Below, piece after piece: positions 7,618 through 16,548 of a stretch of 64,000 nucleotides of DNA. The DNA is from Alkalispirochaeta americana. Its GTDB lineage: Bacteria; Spirochaetota; Spirochaetia; DSM-27196; Alkalispirochaetaceae. Both the position numbers and the translations under genes were made by a program. The number at the start of each line of letters is the position of its first letter. Position 1 is the first letter of the stretch. The DNA is taken from the NCBI RefSeq assembly GCF_900156105.1, contig NZ_FTMS01000018.1, forward strand, positions 1 through 64,000. The letters are read 5' to 3'. The notes under the pieces are model-generated. The model was not told the DNA's origin. It ran no database searches and worked only from the letters and a program-made list of their open reading frames with translations.

Positions 7618-8867
7618 CCAAATCTCCCGGCTCTTTCATGATAGACACCATGAATGCAGCAGCTGCGCAGGCCCTGGGCGATCACGCCCGGCGGCAGATA
7701 ACGGATCAGATACTTCCCTTCTGGCTCCCTCACTCGATCGACCGAACCCACGGCGGGTTTCTCTTTTGTCGTGACGAAGACGGCACCGTGATCGATACGG
7801 ACAAACCCGTCTGGATCCATGGTCGCTTCGTCTGGCTCCTGTCGGTCCTCTACTGTGAAATGCAGCAGAACCCCCAATGGCTCGAAGCAGCCCGTCAGGG
7901 CCTCGACTTCCTCAACACCTTTGGCGTGGACCGGCGCGACGGAAACAGGGAAGGGCGGTTCTTCTTCCGCCTCGACCAGCGCGGCCGGGGACTGATCAAG
8001 CGCAAACGCTACCTCTTCTCGGAATGCTTCGCCGTGGCTGCCAACGCAGCCTTTTCGCGGGCCTCGGGCGAGGAACGCTACCTCGCCGAAGCCCTTCGGT
8101 GCCTGGCCACCATAGAGCGCTATCGCACCACCCCGGGGCTGCTGGAACCAAAAGTTGACCCCCAGGTACGACCCGTGAAAGGACTGGCCCTGCCCATGAT
8201 CATGGTCTGGGTGCTCCAGGAGCTGCGCCTGGCCGACCCCCGGAACGCCCCGGACTACACCCGGCGGATAGACCGCGAAATCGACGAGATCCAGGGGTTT
8301 CTCTCCTTCGAACACTGTGCCGTGCTGGAAATCCTGGGAGCAAAAGGCGAAATCCTGGACCACTTCGAGGGCCGAACCCTGAACCCCGGCCACGCCCTGG
8401 AAGCAGCCTGGTTCATCCTGCGCGAAGCCTCCCTGACCGCCCCCGGCCCCCGTCGTGACGCCCTCATCCGCCAGGGACTCACCATGGCAGAGTGGATGTG
8501 GCAACGGGGATGGGACGATGAATACGGAGGATTCTTCTACTTCCGGGATCTCTTCGGGCGATCTGCCACGGAATACTGGCACGACATGAAATTCTGGTGG
8601 CCCCAGAACGAAGCAGCCCTGGCCGCCCTCTACGCCTGGAAGCTCTCGGGAGAACCCCGATGGTACGAACGATTCGCCCGGGTGCTCTCGTGGCAGGAAG
8701 AACACTTCATCGACCCCCTCCACGGAGAATGGTACGGATACCTCCACCGGGACGGTTCAATCTCGTCGCGGATCAAGGGTAATATGTTCAAAGGGCCCTT
8801 TCACATCCCCCGGATGTACCATGCCATAGCCACTGTAACAGGAGATCATCTGCGTGAGCCGGGATAA
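7614..8867 (+). CDS. AGE-family epimerase, probably N-acylglucosamine 2-epimerase
   Basis: Up to 417 residues, normal for the (alpha/alpha)6-barrel AGE family. The start is uncertain: TTG 7614, ATG 7638 or ATG 7650, none with a good ribosome site. Family landmarks are KPVWIHGRFVWLLSVLY (sugar-binding Arg/Trp), NPGHALEAAW with one catalytic His, and FKGPFHIPRMYH with the second. These enzymes interconvert N-acetylmannosamine and N-acetylglucosamine. Placed with nanA and a SiaPQM transporter, it would take the ManNAc released by the lyase to GlcNAc, replacing NanE/NanK. A mannose or cellobiose epimerase is the alternative. Its 3' end overlaps the regulator gene. Confidence 0.75.
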   Translation: MTKSPGSFMIDTMNAAAAQALGDHARRQITDQILPFWLPHSIDRTHGGFLFCRDEDGTVIDTDKPVWIHGRFVWLLSVLYCEMQQNPQWLEAARQGLDFLNTFGVDRRDGNREGRFFFRLDQRGRGLIKRKRYLFSECFAVAANAAFSRASGEERYLAEALRCLATIERYRTTPGLLEPKVDPQVRPVKGLALPMIMVWVLQELRLADPRNAPDYTRRIDREIDEIQGFLSFEHCAVLEILGAKGEILDHFEGRTLNPGHALEAAWFILREASLTAPGPRRDALIRQGLTMAEWMWQRGWDDEYGGFFYFRDLFGRSATEYWHDMKFWWPQNEAALAALYAWKLSGEPRWYERFARVLSWQEEHFIDPLHGEWYGYLHRDGSISSRIKGNMFKGPFHIPRMYHAIATVTGDHLREPG

Positions 8868-9510
8868 CGATCTGGTCGAGCGAATATACCAGGACCTCCG
8901 GAACGGCATCGTCCAGGAAACGATCAAACCGGACCAGAAACTCTCGGAAACCACCCTCTCCAGGAGCTACAACTGCAGCCGGACACCCATCCGCGAAGCC
9001 TTCAAGCGGCTCCAGCACGAAGGCCTTCTCCTGACCATCCCCAAATCGGGAACCTACGTCCGCAAGGAAACCCCGGCCCAACTCGTGGAGATCGAACAAG
9101 TTCGCACCTATCTGGAAAAACTCGCCTTCCGCCTCGCCATAAAAACCATCACCCCCCGGGAGCTGGCCGAACAGGAAGAGCGGGTAGAGAAGATGCAGCA
9201 CCTCCTGGACCAGCCCGCCTTCTCGCCCCGGGAATTCTCGGAAGTCCACTTCGCCTACCACCGGGGGCTCATAGTAGCCTCGCGAAACGACCTGCTCTGC
9301 CACACCTTTGACGGACTCAACCTCCGCTACTCAAACCTCTTTCAGGAAGGAGCCGGCACCAGCATGGACGTGGTCCGCACCTCCAACCGCGAACACGCCC
9401 TGATCATCGACGCGCTCCGGGCCGGGGACTGCTCCCTGGGCGAAGACCTGATCGAAACCCACCTGTGGAAACACAAGAAAATCAGGAACAAGTACCCCGT
9501 AGACCTCTGA
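8854..9510 (+). CDS. GntR/FCD-family transcriptional regulator of the sialic-acid locus
   Basis: 218 residues from GTG 8854 (GGAG upstream), overlapping the epimerase end by 14 bp. Residues 1-70 form a winged helix-turn-helix: ERIYQDLRNGI, SRSYNCSRTPIREAFKRLQ, and the wing GLLLTIPKSGTYV. The remainder is an all-helical FCD ligand domain with metal-binding-type His residues (HFAYHRGL, NREHALI, ETHLWKHK). FCD regulators typically bind TNGTATACNA-like palindromes, exactly what is found at 7599, 9732 and 9754. The likely inducer is Neu5Ac or a breakdown product, which is inference from the neighbours. Confidence 0.85.
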   Translation: MSRDNDLVERIYQDLRNGIVQETIKPDQKLSETTLSRSYNCSRTPIREAFKRLQHEGLLLTIPKSGTYVRKETPAQLVEIEQVRTYLEKLAFRLAIKTITPRELAEQEERVEKMQHLLDQPAFSPREFSEVHFAYHRGLIVASRNDLLCHTFDGLNLRYSNLFQEGAGTSMDVVRTSNREHALIIDALRAGDCSLGEDLIETHLWKHKKIRNKYPVDL

Positions 9511-9593
9511 AGGACCTCCCCGGGCAATCAGAGCCGCTCCCGGGCAATCCGGGAGACCCCGCAACATCCCAACCCCCGACAACCACCTGAAAA

Positions 9594-9698
9594 GGGGGGC
9601 TGCGCCCCCCTGTCTCCAGCCCGGCTGATCGCCCCGGCTTTCCCGGCTCTGTCGCCGCCGCCGGGCCGGGGCGGCCGGTCTTCCGCCACCCCCCCGGG
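9594..9698. repeat. Dispersed repeat element, copy 1 (with hairpin)
   Basis: Bases 9605-9698 match 25905-25998 at 93 of 94 positions. The element contains the heptamer CCCGGCT three times. It is flanked on the left by a 7-bp stem with a 3-nt loop (9594-9610). Read on the minus strand this hairpin is followed by TTTT, so the element ends in a terminator-like structure in that direction. Here it fills the gap between the regulator gene and the nanA promoter. Confidence 0.8.
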
Positions 9699-9723
9699 AG
9701 GGCAAAAAACCCGAAAAACGGGC

Positions 9724-9765
9724 TTGACAATCTTGTATACTAGTTTAGAATAACTTGTATACAAG
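9724..9765 (+). promoter_or_regulatory. nanA-siaPQM promoter with two GntR operators
   Basis: -35 TTGACA (9724-9729, perfect), 16-bp spacer, -10 TAGAAT (9746-9751, 5 of 6). Operator 1 CTTGTATACTAG (9732-9743, one mismatch) fills the spacer. Operator 2 CTTGTATACAAG (9754-9765, perfect) covers the expected start of transcription. The two sites are 22 bp apart, two helical turns, suggesting cooperative repression. Confidence 0.8.
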
Positions 9766-9779
9766 ATTGAGGAGCGTAC

Positions 9780-10676
9780 ATGTCTGCACTTCCCGGCGGG
9801 ATCATCCCCGCCCTGCTTACCCCGGTCGACTCCAGGGGAGATATCCTGAGGGATCACCTGGTCTCACTGCTGGAATACACCCTGGACTGCGGAGTCTCCG
9901 GTTTCTACGTTGGTGGCAGCACCGGCGAATGCTTTCTCATGTCCGTGAGTCAGCGCAAAGAGGTTCTGTCCATCGCCTCGGAAACCGTTTCAGGACGAGT
10001 CCCCCTGATCGCCCACATCGGGGCTCAAAACGTGGATGATTCTTTTTACCTGGCCGAGGAGGCTCACGCCCTGGGCTACAGCGCCATATCGGCGGTCACG
10101 CCCTACTACTACGGGTTTTCCTTTCAGGAAGTCTTCTCCTACTACCAGGAGCTCTGCCAGATTTCGCAACTTCCCATGGTGATGTATTTCATTCCCGCCC
10201 TGACGGGCAGAACCTTCACCAGCCAGGAGATCGCCAGACTCGCCGCCATTCCCGGGCTGGAGGGGATCAAGTTCACCGACGGAGACCTCTTCAAACTCGA
10301 ACGGCTTCGCGGACAGTTGCCGGATTTTGTCATCTATAGCGGCTACGACGAACTGCTCCTGCCCAGCCTCAGCCTGGGTGTGAACGGTGCCATCGGAAGT
10401 ACCTACAACGTCACGGCACCCCTGGTTATCGCCCTGTGGGAGTCCTTCCGGGAGGGCGATCTGGCCAGGGCAGGGCACCTTCAGAGGGAGCTCAACACCA
10501 TTATAGAGATGCTGGTGGGAAATAATCTGTACCCCACCCTGAAAGATCTCCTGGCACGGCGGGGGTTGGGAGGGGGGCTCTGCCGGAGACCCTTCCTGCC
10601 ACTCACAGCTTCCCAGAAGGAGGAATCAGCCCGAATCGATACCCATATCACCAGGGTCATTTCGTCCCTGGGATAA
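9780..10676 (+). CDS. nanA: N-acetylneuraminate lyase
   Basis: 298 residues, a class I aldolase of the DHDPS/NAL superfamily that splits N-acetylneuraminate into ManNAc and pyruvate in the cytosol. Features seen: the carboxylate-binding loop GGSTGECF (45-52), VTPYYYGFSF (106-115), Tyr136 in MYFIPAL, the Schiff-base Lys164 in GIKFTDGD, and YSGYDELLLPSLSLGVNGAI. These follow E. coli NanA closely, with Tyr and Lys at almost the same positions, and differ from the DapA at 59566-60441. ATG 9780 has GAGGAG upstream. First gene of a nanA-siaP-siaQ-siaM transcript. Confidence 0.9.
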   Translation: MSALPGGIIPALLTPVDSRGDILRDHLVSLLEYTLDCGVSGFYVGGSTGECFLMSVSQRKEVLSIASETVSGRVPLIAHIGAQNVDDSFYLAEEAHALGYSAISAVTPYYYGFSFQEVFSYYQELCQISQLPMVMYFIPALTGRTFTSQEIARLAAIPGLEGIKFTDGDLFKLERLRGQLPDFVIYSGYDELLLPSLSLGVNGAIGSTYNVTAPLVIALWESFREGDLARAGHLQRELNTIIEMLVGNNLYPTLKDLLARRGLGGGLCRRPFLPLTASQKEESARIDTHITRVISSLG

Positions 10677-10705
10677 AGAACTGGATTGTTTCCTGGATGA
10701 TCTGC

Positions 10706-10722
10706 CTCGGGCAAAGCCCGGG
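10706..10722 (+). other. Hairpin between nanA and siaP
   Basis: CTCGGGC (10706-10712) pairs with GCCCGGG (10716-10722) over an AAA loop, with no T-tract. It probably acts as a processing or stability element between the lyase and transporter genes. Confidence 0.4.
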
Positions 10723-10774
10723 ATCAGTCTCCCGGAATAGATACAATGTGAAGTACCATCAAGGAGGAGAAAAA

Positions 10775-11767
10775 ATGAAACGGCTATTGGCAGCGAGCAT
10801 AATCGGAATGGTTCTCGCAGCAGGACTCTTCGCGGGAGGAACAAAGGAAGCGGTCGAGGGGCAACCCCGGAACTTCAAGATGGGCCTTGTGGCGGGAACG
10901 GCCTCGATAGAGTACGAAGCAGCCAGCTTCTTTGCCGACCGGCTGGAAGTCCTGAGCGACGGAGCCATGACAGTGAGCCTCTTTCCTGGTTCGCAACTGG
11001 GGGACGACCGGGCCATGCTGGAGCAGGTCGCCGCAGGCGTGCTGGATTTTACCTTCGGCGAGACGGGCCGCATGGGATTGTGGGTTCCCTACGCTGAAAT
11101 TTTCCAGTATCCCTTTGTCTTCGATTCCTTTGAGCATCTTCTGGCATCCCTTGCGACCCCCTTTGGAGAGAAGATGAACCAGGATTTCCGTGATCGGGGC
11201 TGGAGACTCCTGGCGAACGCCTATAACGGAACGCGCCAGACCTCGTCAAACCGGGCAATCAACAGCGTTTCCGACATGCGGAACCTCAAGTTGCGCGTGC
11301 CCAACGCCAAGGCAAACATGGCCTTTGCCCGTAACAGCGGAGCAGCTCCCACGCCCATGGCTTTCGGAGAGGTCTATTTGGCCCTGCGGACCAACGCCGT
11401 GGACGGCCAGGAGAACCCCCTTCCCGCAATCTACGCCATGAAGTTCTACGAAGTGCAGTCTCACATCGCCCTGACAGGCCATATCATCAACGATCAGAAC
11501 TACATCATCAGCGAAACCCTCTGGCAAGCCCTCCCGGGCGGAGACCAGGAGATCATTCGCCAGGCCGCACAGGAAGCCGCCGAGCTCCACACCCGTCGCT
11601 TCGTGGAACAGGAAGAGACCATGCTCGCCTACTTTCAGGAGCAAGGCCTGACCATCACTCGTCCTGACCGCGAGGGCTTCCGCAGAGCCAACATGCCCCT
11701 CGTTCACGAGTACGAGAAGGACCACGGCTCCGAAGCAATGGACGCGATCAACAGCGTCCGGCCATAA
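10775..11767 (+). CDS. siaP: Sialic acid TRAP transporter binding protein
   Basis: 330 residues from ATG 10775 (AAGGAGGAG upstream), with a signal peptide ending near AGLFAGG. The body matches H. influenzae SiaP motifs: NGTRQTSSNRAINS, LKLRVPNAKAN (Arg174 corresponds to the carboxylate-clamping Arg of TRAP binding proteins), PTPMAFGEVYLAL and TNAVDGQENPL, followed by KFYEVQ and IINDQNY. This level of detail supports N-acetylneuraminate as the ligand rather than a generic C4-dicarboxylate. It acts in the periplasm and hands the ligand to SiaQM. Confidence 0.9.
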   Translation: MKRLLAASIIGMVLAAGLFAGGTKEAVEGQPRNFKMGLVAGTASIEYEAASFFADRLEVLSDGAMTVSLFPGSQLGDDRAMLEQVAAGVLDFTFGETGRMGLWVPYAEIFQYPFVFDSFEHLLASLATPFGEKMNQDFRDRGWRLLANAYNGTRQTSSNRAINSVSDMRNLKLRVPNAKANMAFARNSGAAPTPMAFGEVYLALRTNAVDGQENPLPAIYAMKFYEVQSHIALTGHIINDQNYIISETLWQALPGGDQEIIRQAAQEAAELHTRRFVEQEETMLAYFQEQGLTITRPDREGFRRANMPLVHEYEKDHGSEAMDAINSVRP

Positions 11768-11814
11768 TTGCTCCCGGGTTCGGAATTCGAACAGCGACAA
11801 TCACGATTCTGTTT

Positions 11815-11840
11815 CTGGCCGGGAGAGAGCTCCCGGCCAG
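11815..11840 (+). other. Strong hairpin between siaP and siaQ
   Basis: Perfect 11-bp stem CTGGCCGGGAG (11815-11825) and CTCCCGGCCAG (11830-11840) with a 4-nt loop and no T-tract. It lies midway in the 109-bp gap after the binding-protein gene, the same architecture as at 4919-4941. It probably sets a surplus of SiaP mRNA over membrane-component mRNA. Confidence 0.6.
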
Positions 11841-11876
11841 CAGGGCAGAAAGACCCGAAAAGCTTGAAGGAAAGGT

Positions 11877-12359
11877 ATGTATCCTACACTACGACGCGCC
11901 GAAGAGGCCCTGGCAGTTTTATTATTTTCCGTCATTTTGCTTCTGATTCTCTGGCAGATTATATCGCGCTACATCCTGGGAGTGCCCGTTCCCTGGACGG
12001 ACGAACTCTCGCGGCTTCTCTTTGTGTATATGGGAGTTCTGGGTGCTCATCTGGCACAGCGGGACAAAATCCACGTGCGCATCGACATGATTCTTTCCCG
12101 CCTCGCGCCGGGAGCGTATCGAGTTGTGGAGATCCTCTTCAACCTGATCATACTGGCCTGCTGCATCTTCCTGATCCGGGAAGGAATGATTCTGGCAGCA
12201 CGAAAGGCGGTCATCTACATGATAACTATCAACGTGAGTTCCTGGTTTCTCTTTATCCCCTTGGCAATCCTGGGGGCGCTGGTGTCCCTTGAGGTGGGCC
12301 TCCAGACCCGGGATCTCCTTCGCCAGACCAGCGGCGCCGGGGAGGCAGACCGATGCTGA
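11877..12359 (+). CDS. siaQ: TRAP transporter small membrane subunit
   Basis: 160 residues with four predicted membrane helices (LAVLLFSVILLLILWQ, LLFVYMGVLGAHLAQR, IILACCIFLIRE, FLFIPLAILGALVSL), the DctQ-family layout. The motif PVPWTDELSRLLFVYMGVLG is diagnostic of the family. ATG 11877 has AAGGA upstream. It overlaps the large-subunit gene by 7 bp and forms with it the sodium-driven membrane complex. Confidence 0.88.
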   Translation: MYPTLRRAEEALAVLLFSVILLLILWQIISRYILGVPVPWTDELSRLLFVYMGVLGAHLAQRDKIHVRIDMILSRLAPGAYRVVEILFNLIILACCIFLIREGMILAARKAVIYMITINVSSWFLFIPLAILGALVSLEVGLQTRDLLRQTSGAGEADRC

Positions 12360-13630
12360 CCCTGATGTTCATCCTCTGGTTCGCCTTGCTCCTTCTGGGG
12401 TTTCACGTAGGCTATTCCCTGATTTTTATCTCCCTCTTTTACTTCTTTCTTTCCGGCACACCCCAGCTCATCGGCTTCGCCCTGGAACAGATGGTAGAGG
12501 GAGTGAACGACTTCATTCTCCTGGCGGTGCCCTTTTTTGTTCTTACGGGAAACTTGATGAACGGCGGGGGAATAACGGAACGAATCTTCACCTTCGCAAA
12601 AACTCTGGTGGGGCACCTCCAGGGTGGTATGGCTCACGTGAATATCTTTGCCAGCCTGATCTTCTCGGGCATGTCGGGCTCGGCCCTGGCCGATGCGGGA
12701 GGGCTGGGGCAGCTTGAGATAAAATCAATGCGTGACGAGGGCTACGACGACGGCTTTGCCGGTGGCGTCACGGCAGCCTCGTGCATCATTGGTCCCCTGG
12801 TTCCCCCCAGCACATCCCTCATTATCTACGCCGTGGTGGCAGATCAATCCATAGAGAGGCTCTTTATCGCAGGCTTCATTCCGGGAGTTCTCACAGCCCT
12901 CACCCTGATGATCATGTCCAGCGTTCTGGCGCGGCGCCGCAACTACCCTCGGGGAGAGCGCGCCTCGGTAGCAGAGATATGGGCCAGTTACAAGCGGGCC
13001 TTTTTTGCCCTTCTCACGCCGGTCATCATCCTGGCGGGGATCTTCTCGGGTGTCTTCACACCCACGGAAGCGGCCATTGCAGCCGCCACGTACTCACTCT
13101 TTATTGGGGCTCTGGTATACCGGGAACTCACCTGGAACAAACTCTTCCACATCATTCTGGACAGCGTCAAAACCACGGGAACCATCTTTCTGCTCGTCCT
13201 GGGCGTGAGCCTCTTCGGGTGGATCATCGCCCGGGAACAGATGCCCCTGCGGGTGGCCCAGGCTTTTCTCGCCTTCAGCGATAACCCCATCATTCTGCTT
13301 CTCTCCATAAACATTCTGCTCCTGGTTCTAGGAGCGATCATCGATGCCTTGCCGCTCCTTATCATTCTGGTGCCGGTCCTGCTCCCCACAGTGCTGGCTG
13401 CCGGGGTAGACCCCATTCACTTTGGCATCATCGTGGTCTTTAACCTGATGATCGGGATTCTGACTCCTCCCATGGGAACAGCCCTATTTGTGGTGAGCCG
13501 GGTGGGAAATATTCCCTTTCACGTCCTCACCCGGGGTGTCCTCCCCTTTCTGGTTCCTCTGGGAATTACCCTGCTTCTGCTGGTCTTTTTTCCCCAGATA
13601 TCGCTCTTCTTGCCGGGGCTGTTGCGGTAA
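12353..13630 (+). CDS. siaM: TRAP transporter large membrane subunit
   Basis: 425 residues, normal for DctM/SiaM, with about 11-12 hydrophobic helices. Conserved family stretches include FSGMSGSALADAGGLG (ion-binding hairpin region), IIGPLVPPSTSLIIYAV, SGVFTPTEAAIAAATYSLF and LMIGILTPPMGTALFVV. It carries the transport path for sialic acid with sodium. Last gene of the operon, followed by a hairpin terminator at 13644. Confidence 0.9.
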   Translation: MLTLMFILWFALLLLGFHVGYSLIFISLFYFFLSGTPQLIGFALEQMVEGVNDFILLAVPFFVLTGNLMNGGGITERIFTFAKTLVGHLQGGMAHVNIFASLIFSGMSGSALADAGGLGQLEIKSMRDEGYDDGFAGGVTAASCIIGPLVPPSTSLIIYAVVADQSIERLFIAGFIPGVLTALTLMIMSSVLARRRNYPRGERASVAEIWASYKRAFFALLTPVIILAGIFSGVFTPTEAAIAAATYSLFIGALVYRELTWNKLFHIILDSVKTTGTIFLLVLGVSLFGWIIAREQMPLRVAQAFLAFSDNPIILLLSINILLLVLGAIIDALPLLIILVPVLLPTVLAAGVDPIHFGIIVVFNLMIGILTPPMGTALFVVSRVGNIPFHVLTRGVLPFLVPLGITLLLLVFFPQISLFLPGLLR

Positions 13631-13643
13631 CACCGGTGCCTTT

Positions 13644-13670
13644 GCACGGGGGGGCTTTACCCCTCCGTGC
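13644..13670 (+). terminator. Hairpin terminator of the nanA-siaPQM operon
   Basis: GCACGGGGGG (13644-13653) pairs with CCCTCCGTGC (13661-13670, one G.U) over a 7-nt loop. A second small hairpin (CCCC-CGAA-GGGG, 13677-13688) follows, then a pyrimidine-rich run. It starts 13 bp after the siaM stop. Confidence 0.6.
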
Positions 13671-13855
13671 GAAATCCCCCCGAAGGGGCGCTCCCTTTTC
13701 CATCGGTGGCCTGGTAAATTCACCTGATCTTCACAGGAACTCCTCCTCTCCTCCACTCCCGGGGGGAATACTTACTCTGTACCTGACCGATAGAACCCCC
13801 GGGAACCTCGATGTGATGAGACATCGGCTGGACGACGGGACAGAAGGAGTGACAT

Positions 13856-15289
13856 ATGATGCGCTGGCGCCACACATCACGGGGACTGCCGATCTGCATT
13901 ATCGCGATCCTGGGCATCGCGCCAATCCTCGGGGCAGAAGAGGTCTCGCGCACCCTCTCCTGCGTGCTTTCCGAAAGCCTTGCCAGCCCGAAAACGGCAC
14001 AGGCTGAAGTAGAGTATGCCCGGGCAATCCTCTCCGCCCGGCGAGCACAGGAGCTTCCTGATATTTCCGTGACCCTCTCTCCCCTGGCGAAGATACAGGG
14101 AGATGACGATACCAGGGATCCCCAGAAAGCACGTATTACCTCCTCCATGAGTGTATCCCTGCCCTTTTCCATGACGCCGGAGCAAAACCTTCGTGCTGAA
14201 GCGGCCAGTGACCGCGTCTCCCTGGAACGCCTGCGCCTGGAAGAATCCCGACAGGAGGAACTCCTTCGGTTGATCAACCTCTACCATGGCGCGTACCTGG
14301 CGCAACAGGAAATTCAGGTGGCCTCCATGGAGCGTGAGCTTGCTCGTATCAGGCTCGATATTGAGCAATCACGGTTTGAGCGGGGCGAAATCAGGTTCAT
14401 AGATTTTGAACGGGTCAGTACAAGCTATGTGGAGGCCCAAGCCTCTTTCATCAAGGCCGAAGGGATGCACCACGATCGAGTTCGTGCGTTGGCGGCAGCG
14501 AGCGGAATACGGGCAGAGGATCTGCTCCTGCTCCAGCCCCCCCCTCTGGTACATCCCGAGAATACCGGGGTTATTGATACACTGGCAGGAGATAACCCCG
14601 GCAGGGTTGATACAGGAGCTGTATCGTGGCGTATCGCTTCTCAAAGGGCCGAGCTTCAGGCGATAGAACGCGAAGTCCACCATCTTCCGTCATTAGCCCG
14701 ATTTGCCCAGGCCCGTATCGGTTTTGACTATCAGGATCACTCGGCGTCGATCAGTCTCAATCCTGTCTCGCGTATTTTGAGTCTCGGTTACACCCCGGCA
14801 GGAATAACCCTGGTGGACGATGGACCGTCCCGAGGAGGGGGATCCTCCTCGGGGGGCGATTCTTCCGATTTTGACTGGAACCTGAATCTGAGCGTGAGCT
14901 TCAGTGTATCCCTGCCGCGAATCAGTTCGTATGATCGGGAAATTGCGGAACTATCCGCTGAATCTGCACGGTTGCGCCTTCTGGAGCTGGAACTCGAAGC
15001 CCTGGATCGGGAAAGAGAGTCTGTAAATGATCTGAGGCAGGCCCTGGATGATCAGAAAAACAGCGAGATCGCCCTGGCGCGGGCAAAGCTGAATCACGAG
15101 ATAGTGGAAGTCCAAGCTGAGGCTGGCCGAAGCATTGCCGCTGATGTGATGGCTGCCGGGGTAGCTCTTGAACGGGCGACTTTGAATCTGCAAAGAGCAC
15201 AGCTTCAGACCGACAGAATTTTGCTCTCTCTGGTGCCGAGTCTTGGGACCCACCTGCATAACACCCTCGAGGGGAGGATTGAAGGATGA
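13856..15289 (+). CDS. TolC-family outer membrane efflux protein
   Basis: 477 residues from ATG 13856 (AAGGAG upstream) with a signal peptide ending near ILGAEE. The rest is rich in long helices and heptad-like Glu/Arg/Leu segments (EESRQEELLRLINLYHGAYLA, LDIEQSRFERGEIRFIDFER, with a similar pair in the second half), the internal duplication of outer membrane factors. The position before adaptor and ABC genes supports export. A serine/glycine-rich low-complexity stretch (RGGGSSSGGDSSD) sits at about residue 325. The preceding 225-bp gap holds a CGATGT-N6-ACATCG inverted repeat (13809-13826), a possible operator. The ATGA overlap with the adaptor gene indicates one operon of five genes. Confidence 0.8.
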   Translation: MMRWRHTSRGLPICIIAILGIAPILGAEEVSRTLSCVLSESLASPKTAQAEVEYARAILSARRAQELPDISVTLSPLAKIQGDDDTRDPQKARITSSMSVSLPFSMTPEQNLRAEAASDRVSLERLRLEESRQEELLRLINLYHGAYLAQQEIQVASMERELARIRLDIEQSRFERGEIRFIDFERVSTSYVEAQASFIKAEGMHHDRVRALAAASGIRAEDLLLLQPPPLVHPENTGVIDTLAGDNPGRVDTGAVSWRIASQRAELQAIEREVHHLPSLARFAQARIGFDYQDHSASISLNPVSRILSLGYTPAGITLVDDGPSRGGGSSSGGDSSDFDWNLNLSVSFSVSLPRISSYDREIAELSAESARLRLLELELEALDRERESVNDLRQALDDQKNSEIALARAKLNHEIVEVQAEAGRSIAADVMAAGVALERATLNLQRAQLQTDRILLSLVPSLGTHLHNTLEGRIEG

Positions 15290-16548
15290 ACCGAAGGACC
15301 ATCTTGCTTCTTGTCGCGGCGATCGCTCTTTTGGTCGTCTCTATTTCAATAGTCCGTCATTACTATCGGCCAGAGAGCACCGCCGAGAGCGATGAAGGGC
15401 AGGATTTTATCATAACCGGGCCAAGACTCGGAGTTGTGCGCCTTGGAATAGAATCGCCCGCCCTGGTAGAACCTTATCGACACCAGGTGATTCGCTCCCC
15501 CGGCCAGTCCCGTATCACCTTTGTCGGTGTCCTGGGTTCCTCCCGAAGCGAGGGAGATGTGCTGATTCGTTTTGAATCGTCCGAAGCACAGTCCCGGCTG
15601 GCTCGGGCAGAACTTGATTATCAGGAATCGGAGCTTGCCCTGTCTCGTGCAGATCGGAATCTTGAGCAAAGCCGGGTTGCCCTTCAGGCAGCCCGGGACC
15701 TTCACGCGGCAGGGGCGGCTTCCGGAGAAGAGGTCTCGAAATCAGAAGAGGCCATGGTGAATGCCGGGTATCATCGGCAACTCGCAGAACTATCGCTGGA
15801 AAAGAGCAGGCTCGATCTGGAACGTGCCCGGATGGATCTGGAGTCGACAATTATACGAGCCCCCTTCGATGGTCAAATACTGGAGGTATCGGTACAACCT
15901 GGCGATATCGTGGGGAGCAACACGGCGCTCATGACCTTTGGAGATGTCTCCCGTGTCCGGCTGGTGGCGGAAATGGATGAATATGATGCAGTGAGAATCG
16001 TGCGAAACCAGCGGGCCGAGGCACAGGCAGAGGCCTTGCGCTCTTCCGCATCCTCCACCCAGGCCTGGAGCGGACGAGTGGATACCATAAGCCCTGTTGC
16101 AAAAATTGTGAGCAACATCTCGGTTTTTACCGTGGGGGCAGTCTTTGATAATGAAGATCAGCTTTTGCGTCCGGGAATGAGTGCCGACCTCACGGTGATC
16201 GTGGCGCAAGACAGGGGACTGATCGTCCCGGCTGGATCGATCTCGACCGTTCGGGATCGAAGCTATCTTGATGTAATGAACTCCGAGGGTGAAATAGAGC
16301 CGCGAAGGGTCGTGACCGGAGCGAGTGACGGAGTCCAGACGGTGATTCTCGAGGGCATCGGAGAAGATGATCAGATAGTGGTTTACCAGGAATCATCACT
16401 CGACATTCTTGCCGGATCGCCCTCCGGAGCAGACCCGGGAAGTTCCTCCTTTATCCCGATTTCGGTTCCCGGTTCCTCGGGAGGATCATCGTCCTCACCG
16501 GCCTCCCCTGCAGGTGGCGGCGGTGGTGGAGGGGGGGGAGGCCGCTGA
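15286..16548 (+). CDS. MacA-like periplasmic adaptor (HlyD/RND-MFP family)
   Basis: 420 residues. A signal anchor is at residues 5-25 (TILLLVAAIALLVVSISIV). Split biotinyl-lipoyl halves and a long coiled-coil hairpin follow (ELDYQESELALSRADRNLEQ to RLDLERARMDLESTI), with the strand motif IRAPFDGQILEVSVQPGDIV that closes the lipoyl domain. A membrane-proximal beta domain follows (GMSADLTVIVAQDRGLIVPA). The extreme C-terminus is low complexity, serine-rich then ten glycines and Arg. It links the ABC permease to the TolC-like protein. Start and stop both overlap neighbours. Confidence 0.85.
   Translation: MNRRTILLLVAAIALLVVSISIVRHYYRPESTAESDEGQDFIITGPRLGVVRLGIESPALVEPYRHQVIRSPGQSRITFVGVLGSSRSEGDVLIRFESSEAQSRLARAELDYQESELALSRADRNLEQSRVALQAARDLHAAGAASGEEVSKSEEAMVNAGYHRQLAELSLEKSRLDLERARMDLESTIIRAPFDGQILEVSVQPGDIVGSNTALMTFGDVSRVRLVAEMDEYDAVRIVRNQRAEAQAEALRSSASSTQAWSGRVDTISPVAKIVSNISVFTVGAVFDNEDQLLRPGMSADLTVIVAQDRGLIVPAGSISTVRDRSYLDVMNSEGEIEPRRVVTGASDGVQTVILEGIGEDDQIVVYQESSLDILAGSPSGADPGSSSFIPISVPGSSGGSSSSPASPAGGGGGGGGGGR

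Noticed and set aside
10551-10568. TGGCACG followed by TTGG considered as a sigma-54 site
   Set aside because: Spacing between GG and the downstream element is wrong and it lies inside nanA.
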